Below, piece after piece: positions 51,790 through 63,600 of a stretch of 64,000 bases of DNA (its first letter is position 1; every line of letters begins with the position of its first letter). The position numbers were made by a program, and so were the translations under genes. The stretch comes from Posidonia oceanica (Eukaryota > Streptophyta > Magnoliopsida > Alismatales > Posidoniaceae), in NCBI GenBank assembly GCA_037176725.1, contig JAZBRS010000020.1, forward strand, positions 88,854,001-88,918,000. Direction: 5' to 3'. The notes under the pieces are model-generated. The model saw only the letters and a program-made list of their open reading frames with translations, did not search any database and was not told the DNA's origin.

Positions 51790-54700
51790 AATAAAGGAAG
51801 CGAGCAAACATGACCACGAAGGGGCATGTAAGGGCTTGTTCTCAAAATAAGAAGCAAGCAAACAAACAGACGTGACTTCGAGTAGGCACGCAAAGGTGCT
51901 CGTCCTCAAATTTATGATGCGAGCAAACATGAGCACGAAGGGGCATGCAAGGGCTTGTCCTCAAATTGTGGAAGCTAGCAAACCAACAGACGTGACATCG
52001 AAAAGGCACGCAATGGTGCTCGTCCTCGAAGCGAGCAAACATGACCACGAAGGGGCATGTATGGGCTGGTCCTCAAATAAACGTAGCAAGCAGACAAACT
52101 GACGTGACCTCGAAGAGGCATGCAAAGGCGCTCGTCCTCAAATTAAGGAAGCGAGCAAACATGACCACGAAGGGGCATGTATGGGCTTGTCCTCAAATTA
52201 AGGAAGCAAGCAAAAAAACAGACGTGACTTCGAAAAGGCACGCAAAGGTGCTTATCCTCAAATTAAGGAAGCGAGCAAACAGGACCACGAAGAGGCATGT
52301 ACGGGCTTATCCTCGTATTATGGAAGCAAGCAAAAAAACAGACGTGACTTCGAAAAGGCACGCAAAGCAGCTCGTCCTCAAATTAATGAAGCGAGCAAAC
52401 GAGACCATGAAGGGGCATGTGCGGGATTGTCCGCAAATTTAGGAAGTAAGCAAACAAACTGAGGTGACTTCGAAAAGGCCAGCAAAGGTGCTCGTCCACA
52501 ACTTTAGGAAACGAGCAAACATGACCACGAAGGGGCTTGTAACAGCCTCGTCCTCAAATTATGGAAGCAAGCAAACTAACAGACATGACGTCATAAAGGC
52601 ACGCAATGGCGCTCGTCCTCAAAATGAGGTAGCGAGCAAACATGACCACGAAGGGGCATGTAAGGGCTTGTCCTCAAATTTACGAAGCAAGCAAACAAAC
52701 AGACGTGACTTCGAAAAGGCACGCAAAGGTGCACGTCCTCAAATTAAGGAAGCGAGCTAACCTGACCACGATAGGGCATGTAAGGGCCTGTCCTTAAATT
52801 AAGGAAGCAAGCAAACAGACAGACGTGACTTCGAAAAGGCACGCAAAGGCACTCGGCCTCAAATTAAGGAAGCGAGCAAACATGACAATGAAGGGGCTTG
52901 TAAGGGCATGTCCTCAAATTACGGAAGCAAGCAGAAAACAGCCGTGACTTCGAAAAGGCACGCAAAGGCGCTTGTCCTCAAATTAGGGAAGCGAGCAAAC
53001 ATAACCACGAAGGGGCAGGTAAGGGCTTGCCCTCAAAATAAGGAAGCAAGCAAACAAATAGACGTAACTTCGAATAGGCACGCAAAGGCGCTCATCCTCA
53101 AATTAATGAAGCGGGCAAACCTGACCACGAAGGTGCATGTAAGGGCTAGTCCTCAAATTAAGGAAGCAAGCAAACAAACTGACGTGACTTCGAAGAGACA
53201 CGCAAAGGCGCTCATCCTTAAGTTAAGGAAGCAAGCAAACCAACAGACGTGACAACGAAAAGGCACGCAAAGGAGCTCGTCCTCGAAGCGAGCAAACATG
53301 ACCACGAGGGGGCATGTAAGGGCTAGTCCTCAAATAAAAGTAGCAAGCAGACAAACTGACGTAACCCCGAAAAGGCATGCAAATGCGCTCGTCCTCAAAT
53401 TAAGGTAGTGAGCAAACATGACTACGATGGGGCTTGTAAGGGCTTGTCCTCAATTTACAGAAGCAAGCAAACAAACAGACGTGATTTCGAAATGGCAAGC
53501 AATGGCACTTGTCCTCAAATTAAGGAAGCGAGCAAATGAAACCACGAAGGGGCATGTAAGGGCTTGCCCTCATATTAAGGAAGCAAGCAAACAAACAGAC
53601 CTGACTTCAGAAAGGCACGCAGAGGTGCACGTCCTTAAATTATGGAACCGAGGAAACATGACCACGATGGGGCATGCATGGTCTTGTCCTTAAATTAAGG
53701 AAGCAAGCAAACAAACAGACGTGACTTCGAAAAGGCACGCAAAGGTGCACGTCCTCAAATTATGGAAGTGAGCAAACATGACCACGATGGGGCATGCAAG
53801 GGCTTGTTCTCAAATTAAGGAAGCAAGCAAACAAACAGACGTGACGTCGAAAAGGCACGCAAAGACGCTCGTCCTCAAATTAATGAAGCGAGCAAACATG
53901 ACCACGAAGGGGCATGTAAGGGCTTGTCCTCAAATTACGAAAGCAACCAAACCAACGGACGAGACTTCAAAAAGGCACGCAAAGGCGCTCGTCCTCAAAT
54001 TAAGGAAGCGAGCAAACAAGACCATGAAGGGGCATGTAAGGGCTTGTCCTCAAATTAAGGAAGCCAGCAAACCAACAGACATGACTACGAGAAAGCATGC
54101 AAAGGCACTCATCCTCAAATTACGGAAGCGAGCAAAAATGACCACGATAGGGCAAGTTACAGCTTGTCCTCAAATTAAGGAAGCAAGCAAACAAACAGAC
54201 GTAACAACGAAAAGGCACGCAAAGGTGCTCATCCTCGAAGCAAGCAAACTTGACCTCGAAGGGGCAAGTAAGGGCTTGTCCTCAAATTAATGATGCAAGC
54301 AAACGAAAAGACGTGACTTCGAAAAGGCACGCACATGTGCTTGTCCTCAAATTAGGGAAGCGAGCAAACTTGACCACGAAGGGGCCTGCTAGGGCTTGTC
54401 CTCAAATTAAGGAAGCAAGCAAACCAACAGACGTGACTTCGAAAAGGCACGCAAAGGCGCTCGTCCTCAAATTATGGAAGCGAGCAAACAAGACCACGAA
54501 GGGGCATGTAAGGGCTTGTCCACAAATTAAGGAAGCAAGCAAACAAACAGACGTAACAACAAAAAGGCACGCAAAGGTGCTCATCCTCGAAGCGAGCAAA
54601 CTTGATCTCGAAGGGGCAAGTAAGGGCTTGTCCTCAAATTAATGATGCAAGCAAACGAAAAGACGTGACTTCGAAAAGGCACGCAAAGGTGCTCGTTCTC

Positions 54701-57700
54701 AAATTAGGGAAGCGAGCAAACTTGGCCATGAAGGGGCCTGCTAGGGCTTGTCCTCAAATTAAGGAAGCAAGCTAACCAACAGACGTGACTTCGAAATGGC
54801 ACGCAAAGGCGCTCATCCTCAAATTATGGAAGCGAGCAAACAAGACCACGAAGGGGCATGTTAGGGCTTGTCCTCAAATTAAGGAAGCAAGCAAACTAAC
54901 AGTCATGATTTCGAAAAGGCACGCAAAGACGCTCGTCCTCAAGTTAAGGAAGCTAGCATTAAAGACCATGAAGGGGCATGTAAGGGCTTGTCCTCAAATT
55001 AAGGAAGCATGTAAACAAACAGATGTGACTTCGAAAAGGCACGCAAAGGCGCTCATCCTCAAATTAAGGAAGCGAGCAAACAGGACCACAAAGAGGCAAG
55101 TATGCGCTCGTCCTCAAATTAAGGAAGTAAGCAAACATACAGACGTGACTTCGAAAAGGCACGCAAAGGCGCTCGTCCTCAAATTTAGGAAGCGAGCATA
55201 TAGGACCACGAAGGGGCATGTAACGGCCTTGTCCTCAAATTATGGAAGCATGCAAACTAACTGACGTGACTTCAGAAAGGCAAGCAATGGCGCTCATCCA
55301 CAAATTGAGGTAGCGAGCAAACATGACCACGAAGGGGCATGTAAGGATTGTCCTCTAATTGATGAAGCAAGAAAACAAACAGACGTAACTTCGAAAAGGC
55401 ACGCAAAGGTGCACATCCTCTAATTAATGAAGCGGGCAAACATGACCACGATGGGGCATGTAAGGGCTTGTCCTCAAATTAAGGAAGCAAGCAAACCAAC
55501 AGACGTGACTTCGAAAAGGCACGCAAAGGCGCTCATCCTCAAATTTCGGAAGCGAGCAAACAGGACAACGAATGGGCATGTAACGACTTGTCCTCAAGTT
55601 AAGGAAGCAAGCAAACAAACAAACGTAACTTCGAAAAGGCACGCAAAGGCGCTCAACCTAAAATTAAGGAAGCGAGCGAACATGACCATGAAGGGGCTTG
55701 TAGGGGCTTGTCCTCAAATTAAGGAAGCAAGCAAACAAAACGACGTGACTTCGAAAAGGCACACAAAGGCGCTCGTCCTCAAATTAAGGAAGCGGGCGTA
55801 CTTGACCACGACGGGGCATGTAAAGGCTTGTCCGCAAATTAAGGAAGCAAGTAAATAAACAGACGTGACTTCGAAAAGGAACGCAAAGGCGCTCGTCCCC
55901 GAATTAACGAAGCGAACAAACGTGACCACGATGGGACATGTATGGGCGTGTCCTCAAATATTGGAAGCAAGCAAATAAACAGACGTGACTTTGAGAATGC
56001 ACGCAAAGTTGCTCGTCCTCAAATTAAGGAAGCGGGCAAACATGACCACGAAAGGGCATGTATGGGCTTGTCCTCAAATTAGGCAAGCAAGCAAACAAAC
56101 AAACGTGACTTCAAAAACGCACGCAAAGGCGCTCGTCCCCAAATTACGGAATCGAGCAAACATGACTTTGAAGGGGCATCTAAGGGCTTGTCCTCCAATT
56201 AAGGAGGCAAGCAAACAAACAGACGTGAATTCGAAATGGCACGCAATGGCGCTCGTCCTTAAATTAAGGATGCGAGCAAACATGACCACGATAGGGCATG
56301 TAAGGGTTGGTCCTCAAATTAAGGAAGCAAGCAGACTAACTGACGTGACTTCGAAAAGGCACGCAAAGACGCTCGGCCACAAATTTAGGAAGCAAGCAAA
56401 CATGACTACGAAGGGGCTTGTAAGGGCATGTCCTCAAATTAAGGAAGCAAGCAGCAAACAGTCGTGACTTCGAAAAGGCATGCAAAGGCACTCGTCCTCA
56501 AATTTAGGAGGCGAGCAAACATGACCACGATGGGGAACGTAAGGGCTTGTCCTCAAAATAAGGAAGCAAGCAAACAAACAGACTTGACCACGATGGGGCA
56601 CACAAAGGCGCTCGTCCTCAAATTAGTGAAGCGTGCTAACATGACCACGAAGGGGCATGTAAGGACTTGTCCTTAAATTAAGGAAGCAAGCAAACAAACT
56701 GACGTGACTTCGAAAAGGCACGCAAAGGCGCCCGTCCTCAAAATAAGGAAGTGAGCAAACAAGACCACGAAGGGCATGTAAGGGCTTGTCCTCAAATGAA
56801 GGAAGCAAGCAAACCAACAGACGTGACATCGGAACGGCACGCAAAGGCGCTCGTCCTCAAATTATGGAAGCGAGCAAACAGGACCGCGAAAGGGCATGTA
56901 AAGGCTTGTTCTCAAATTAAGGAAGCAAGCAAACAAACAGACGTAACTTTGAAAAGGCATGCAAAGGTGCTCGTCCACGAAGCGAGCAAACATGACCACG
57001 AAGGGGCATGTAAGGGCTTGTCCTCAAATTACGGAAGTGAGCATACCAACAGACGTGATGTCGAAATGGCACGCAAAGGCACTCATCCTCAAAATAAGGA
57101 AGCGAGCTAACTTGACCACGAAGGGGCATGTATGGGCTTGCCCTCAAACTAAGGAAGCAAGCAAACAAATGGACGTGATTTCGAAAAGGCACGCAAAGGC
57201 GCTCGTACTAAAATTAAGGAAGCAGGCAAACATGGTCATGAAGGGGCTTGTAAGGGCTTGTCCTCAATTTGATGACGCAAGCAAACAAATAGACCTGACT
57301 TCGAAAAGGCACACAAAGGTGCACGTCCTCAAATTAAGGAAGCGAGCAAACATGACCACGATGGGGCATGCAAGGGCTTGTCCTCAAATTAGGGAAGCAA
57401 GCAAACAAACAGACGTGACTTCGAAAAGGCACGCAAAGGCGCTCGTTCTCAAATTAATGAAGCGAGCAAACATGACCACGAAGGGGCATGTAAGGGCTTG
57501 TCTTCAAATTAAGGAAACAACCAAACAAACGGGCGTGACTTCGAAAAGGCACGCAAAGGCGCTCGTTCTCGAATTAAGGAAGCGAGCAAACATGACCACG
57601 ATGAGGCATGCAAGGGCATGTCCTCAAATTACGGAAGCAAGCAAATTAATGTACGTGACGTCGAAAAGGCACGCAAAGGCGCTCATCCTCCAATTAAGGA

Positions 57701-60639
57701 GGCTAGCAAACATGACCACGAAGGGGCACGTAAGGGCTTGTCCTCAAATTAAGGAAGCAAGCAGACAAACTGACGTGACTTCGAAACGGCACGCAAACAC
57801 GCTCGTCCTCAAATTAGGGTAGCGAGCAAACATGACTGCGAAGGGGCATGCAAGGGCATGTCCTCAAATTACGGAACCAAGCAAACAAACAAACGTGATT
57901 TCGAAACGGCACGCCAAGGCGCTCGTCCTCAAATTATGGAAGCGAGCAAACATGACCTTGAAGGGGCATGTAATGGCTTGTCCTCAAATTAAGGAAGCAA
58001 GCAAACAAACGGACTAGACTTCGAAAAGGCACGCAAAGTCGCTCGTCCACAAATTAAGGAAGCGAGCAAACATCGTCACGAAAGGGCATACAAAGGCTTG
58101 TCCTTAAATTGAGGAAGCAAGCAAACAGACGTGACTTCAAAGAAGCACGCAAAGGCGCTCGTCCACAAATTAAGGTAGCGAGCAAACTTGACCACTAAGG
58201 TGCAAGCAAGGGCTTGTCCTGAAATTAAGGATGCAAGCAAACTAGCTGACGTGACTTTGAAAAGGCACGTAATGGCACTCATCCTCAAATTATGGAAGCG
58301 AGCAAACGTGACCAGGAAGGGGCATGTAAGGGCTTGTCCACTAATTAAAGAAGCAATCAAACAAACTGACGTGACTTCGAAAAGGCTCGCATTGGCGCTC
58401 GTCCTCAAATTAAGGGAGCGAGCAAACTTGACCACGAAGGGGCATGTATGGGCTTGTCCTCAAATTATGGAAGCAAGTAAACAAACAGACGTGACTTCGA
58501 AAAGGCACGCAAAGGCGCTCGTCCTCAAATTAAGGAAGCAAGCAGACAGGACCACGAAAGGGCATGTAATGGCTTGTCCTCAAATTAAGGAAGCAAGCAA
58601 ACAAACAGACGTAACTTCGAAAAGGCATGCAAAGGTGCTCGTCCTCGAAGCGAGCAAACATGACCACGAAAGGGCAAGTAAGGGATGGTCCTCAAATAAA
58701 GGTAACAAGCAGACAAACTGACGTGACTTCGAAAAGGCACGCAAGGGCATGTCCTCAAATTAAGGAAGTAAGCAAACACGACTACGAAGGGGCATGTAAG
58801 GGCTTGTCCTCAAATTACGGAAGCGAGCAAACAAACAAACGTGATGTCGAAAAGGCACGCAAAGGCACTCATTCTCAAATTATAGAACCGAGCTAACTTG
58901 ACCACGAAGGGGCATTTATGGGCTAGCCCTACAATTAAGGAAGCAAGCAGACAAACGGACGTGACTGCGAAAAGGCACGCAAAGGCACTCGTCCTCAAAT
59001 TATGGATGCAAGCAAACATGATCATGAAGGGGCTTGTAAGGGCCTGTCCTCAATTTGATGACGCAAGCAAACAAACGGACCTGACTTCGAAAAGGCACGC
59101 AAAGGTGCACGTCCTCAAATTACGGAAGCGAGCAAACAAGACCACAATGGGGCATGCAAGGGCTTGTCCTCAAATTAGGGAAGCAAGCAAACAAACAGAC
59201 GTGAATTCGAAAAGGCACGTAAAGGCGCTCGTCCTCAAATTAATGAAGCGAGCAAACATGACCATGAAGGGGCAAGTAAGGGCTAGTCTTAAAATTAAGG
59301 AAGCAACCAAAGAAACGGACGTGACTTCGAAAAGGCACGCGAAGGCGCTCGTCCTCAAATTAAGGAAGCGAGCAAAATGACCACGATGGGGCATGTAAGG
59401 GCATGTCCTCAAATTAAGGACGCAAGCAAATTAACATACGTGACTTCGAAAAGGCATGTAAAGGCACTCGTCCTCAAAATAAGGAGGCTAGCAAACTTGA
59501 CCACGAAGGGGCACGTAAGGGCTAGTCCTCAAATTATGGAAGCAAGCAAACAAACAGACGTGTCTTCGAATAGGCACGCAAAGGCGCTCGTTCTCAAATT
59601 AATGAAGTGAGCAAACATGACCTCGAAGGGGCATGTAATGGCTGGTCCTCACAATAAGGATGCAAGCAAACAAACTGACGTGACTTCGAAATGCCACGCA
59701 ATGGTGCTCGTCCCCAAATTAAGGAAGCGAGCAAACATGACCATGAAGGACATGTAAGGGCTTGTCCTCAAATTAAGGAAGCAAGCAAACGAACAGACGT
59801 GACATCGAAAAGGCACGCAAAGGCGCTCATCCTCAAATTATGGAAGCGAGCAAACAGGGCCACGAAAGGGCGTGTAATGGCTTGTCCTCAAATTATGGAA
59901 GCAAGCAAACAAACTGATGTGACTTCGAGAATGCACGCAAAGGTGCTCGTCCTCAAAATAAGGAAGCGAGCAAACATGACCACGAAGGGGCATGTATGGG
60001 CTTGTCATCAAATTAGGCGAGCAAGCTAACAAACAGACGTGAGTTCGAAAAGGCACGCAAAGGCGCTCGACCTCAAATTATGGTATCGAGCAGACATGAC
60101 TATAACGGGGCATGTAAGTACTTGTCCTCAAATTAAGGAAACAAGCAAACTAATAGACGTGAATTCGAAACGGCACGCATTGGCGCTCATCCACAAATTA
60201 TGGAAGCGAGCAAACATGACCACGAAGGGGCATATAAAGGCTTGTCCTCAAATTACGGAAGCAAGCAAACAAACAGATGTGACTTCGAAAAGGCACGCAA
60301 AGGCGCTGCTCCTCATATTTTCGAAGCGAGCAAACATGACTACGAAGGGGCTTGTAAGGGCTTGTCCTCTAATTAAGGAAGCATGCAAACAAACAGACGT
60401 GACTTCGAAAAGGCACGCAATGGCGCTCGTTCTCAAATTAAGGAAGCGAGCAAACTTGACCACGACGGGGCAAGTAAGGCCATGTCCTCAAATTAGGGAA
60501 GCAAGCAAACAAACAGACGTGACTACGAGAAGGCACGCAAAGGCGCTCGTCGTCAAATTGAGGAAGCGAGCGAACATGACCACGAAGGGGCATGTATGGC
60601 TTGTCCTCAAATAAAGGAAGCATGCAAACAAATGGACGT
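51790..60639 (+). repeat. Class-R satellite block R2 (copy of R1)
   Basis: Collinear with R1 (30.0-39.19 kb). Compared with R1 it lacks the 599 bp duplication and one 120 bp unit near 56.97 kb, but keeps about 63 bp near 58.2 kb and about 294 bp near 59.1-59.4 kb that R1 has lost. It ends abruptly at AATGGACGT (60631-60639), where R1 continues GACTTCG. Long open frames such as 56959-57822 (287 codons) are pure satellite translations. Confidence 0.88.
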
Positions 60640-63600
60640 CCTCAAATTAAGGAAGTAAGCAAACATACAGACGTGACTTCGAAAAGGCACGCAAAGGCTC
60701 TCGTCCTCAAATTTAGGAAGCGAGCATATAGGACCACGAAGGGGCATGTAACGGCCTTGTCCTCAAATTATGGAAGCATGCAAACTAACTGACGTGACTT
60801 CAGAAAGGCAAGCAATGGCGCTCAGCCTCAAATTGAGGTAGCGAGCAAACATGACCACGAAGGGGCATGTAAGGATTGTCCTCTAATTGATGAAGCAAGA
60901 AAACAAACAGACGTAACTTCGAAAAGGCACGCAAAGGTGCACATCCTCTAATTACTGAAGCGAGCAAACATGACCACGATGGGGCATGTAAGGGCTTGTC
61001 CTCAAATTAAGGAAGCAAGCAAACCAACAGACATGACTTCGAAAAGGCACACAAAGGCGCTCATCCTCAAATTACGGAAGCGAGCAAACAGGACAATGAA
61101 TGGGCATGTAACGACATGTCCTCAAGTTAAGGAAGCAAGCAAACAAACAGACGTAACTTCGAAAAGGCACGCAAAGGCGCTCAACCTAAAATTAAGGAAG
61201 CGTGCGAACATGACCATGAAGGGGCTTGTAGGGGATTGTCCTTAAATTATGGAAGCAAGCAAACAAAACGATGTGACTTCGAAAAGGCACACAAAGGCGC
61301 TCATCCTCAAATTAAGGAAGCGGGCGTACTTGACCACAACGGGGCATGTAAGGGCTTGTCCGCAAATTAAGGAAGCAAGTAAACAAACAGACGTGACTTC
61401 GAAAAGGAACGCAAAGGCGCTCGTCCTCGAATTAACGAAGCGAACAAACGTGACCACGATGGGACATGTATGGGCGTGTCCTCAAATATTGGAAGCAAGC
61501 AAATAAACAGACGTGACTTCGAGAATGCACGCAAAGTTGCTCGTCCTCAAATTAAGGAAGCGGGCAAACATGACCACGAAGGGGCATGTATGGGCTTGTC
61601 CTCAAATTAGGCAAGCAAGCAAACAAACAGACGTGACTTTGAAAAGGCACGCAAAGGCGCTCGTCCCCAAATTACAGAATCGAGCAAACAAGACTTTGAA
61701 GGGGCATCTAAGGGCATGTCCTCCAATTAAGGAGGCAAGCAAACAAACAGACGTGAATTCGAAATGGCACGCAATGGCGCTCGTCCTTAAATTAAGGATG
61801 CGAGCAAACATGACCACGATAGGGCATGTAAGGGCTGGTCCTCAAATTAAGGAAGCAAGCAGACTAACTGACGTGACTTCGAAAAGGCACGCAAAGGCGC
61901 TCGGCCACAAATTAAGGAAGCGAGCAAACATGACTACGAAGGGGCTTGTAAGGGCATGTCCTCAAATTAAGGAAGCAAGCAGCAAACAGTCGTGACTTCG
62001 AAAAGGCATGCAAAGGCACTCGTCCTCAAATTAAGGAGGCGAGCAAACATGACCACGATGGGGCACGTAAGGGCTTGTCCTCAAAATAAGGAAGCAAGCA
62101 AACAAACAGACGTGACTTCGAATAGGCACGCAAAGGCGCTCGTCCTCAAATTAGTGAAGCGAGCTAACATGACCACGAAGGGGCATGTAAGGACTTGTCC
62201 TCAAATTAAGGAAGCAAGCAAACAAACTGACGTGACTTTGAAAAGGCACGCAAAGGCGCTCGTCCTCAAAATAACGAAGTGAGCAAACAAGACCACGAAG
62301 GGCGTGTAAGGGCTTGTCCTCAAATGAAGGAAGCAAGCAAACCAACAGACGTGACATCGGAAAGGCACGCAAAGGCGCTCATCCTCAAATTATGGAAGCG
62401 AGCAAACAGGACCGCGAAAGGGCATGAAATGGCTTGTCCTCAAATTAAGGAAGCAAGCAAACAAACAGGCGTAACTACGAAAAGGCATGCAAAGGTGCTC
62501 ATCCTCGAAGCGAGCAAACATGACCACGAAGGGGCATGTAAGGGCTGGTCCTCAAATAAAGGTAGCAAGCAGACAAACTGACGTGACTTCGAAAAGGCAC
62601 GCAAAGGCACTCGTCCTCAAATTAAGGAAGTAAGCAAACATGACTACGAAGGGGCATGTAAGGGCTTGTCCTCAAATTACGGAAGCGAGCAAACCAACAG
62701 ACGTGATGTCGAAATGGCACGTAAAGGCACTCATCCTCAAAATAAGGAACCGAGCTAACTTGACCACGAAGGGGCATGTATGGGCTTGCCCTCAAACTAA
62801 GGAAGCAGGCAAACAAATGGACGTGACTTCGAAATGGCACGCAAAGGAGCTCGTACTAAAATTAAGGAAGCGAGCAAACATGGTCATGAAGGGGCTTGTA
62901 AGGGCTTGTCCTCAATTTGATGACGCAAGCAAACAAACAGACCTGACTTCGAAAAGGCACACAAAGGTGCACGTCCTCAAATTAAGGAAGCGAGCAAACA
63001 TGACCACGATGGGGCATGCAAGGGCTTGTCCTCAAATTAGGGAAGCAAGCAAACAAACAGACGTGACTTCGAAAAGGCACGCAAAGGCGCTCGTTCTCAA
63101 ATTAATGAAGCGAGCAAACATGACCACGAAGGGGAATGTAAGGGCTTGTCTTCAAATTACGGAAGCAACCAAACAAACGGGCGTGACTTCGAAAAGGCAC
63201 GCAAAGGCGCTCGTTCTCAAATTAAGGAAGTGAGCAAACATGACCACGATGAGGCATGTAAGGGCATGTTCTCAAATTACGGAAGCAAGCAAATTAACAT
63301 ACGTGACGTCGAAAAGGCACGCAAAGGCGCTCATCCTCCAATTAAGGAGGCTAGCAAACATGACCACGAAGGGGCACGTAAGGGCTTGTCCTCAAATTAA
63401 GGAAGGAAGCAGACAAACTGACGTAACTTCGAAACGGCACGCAAACGCGCTCGTCCTCAAATTAGGGTAGCGAGCAAACATGACTGCGAAGGGGCATGCA
63501 AGGGCATGTCCTCAAATTACGGAACCAAGCAAACAAACAAACGTGATTTCGAAACGGCACGCCAAGGCGCTCGTCCTCAAATTATGGAAGCGAGCAAACA

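Larger units (their letters stand above)
39192..51790 (+). repeat. Mosaic satellite block (R/L/R/L)
   Basis: The satellite continues without interruption but alternates between classes. About 39.2-41.0 kb is R-like (39719-39994 repeats 36741-37016 at offset 2978). About 41-43.8 kb is L-like (GTCCAGAAATTATGG near 41191, GGGCCTGCTAGG). About 43.9-47.4 kb is R-like (46.9-47.3 kb repeats 33.0-33.4 kb at offset 13926). About 47.4-51.3 kb is L-like (50.2-50.7 kb repeats 22.7-23.2 kb at offset 27541). No gene or mobile element seen. Confidence 0.85.
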
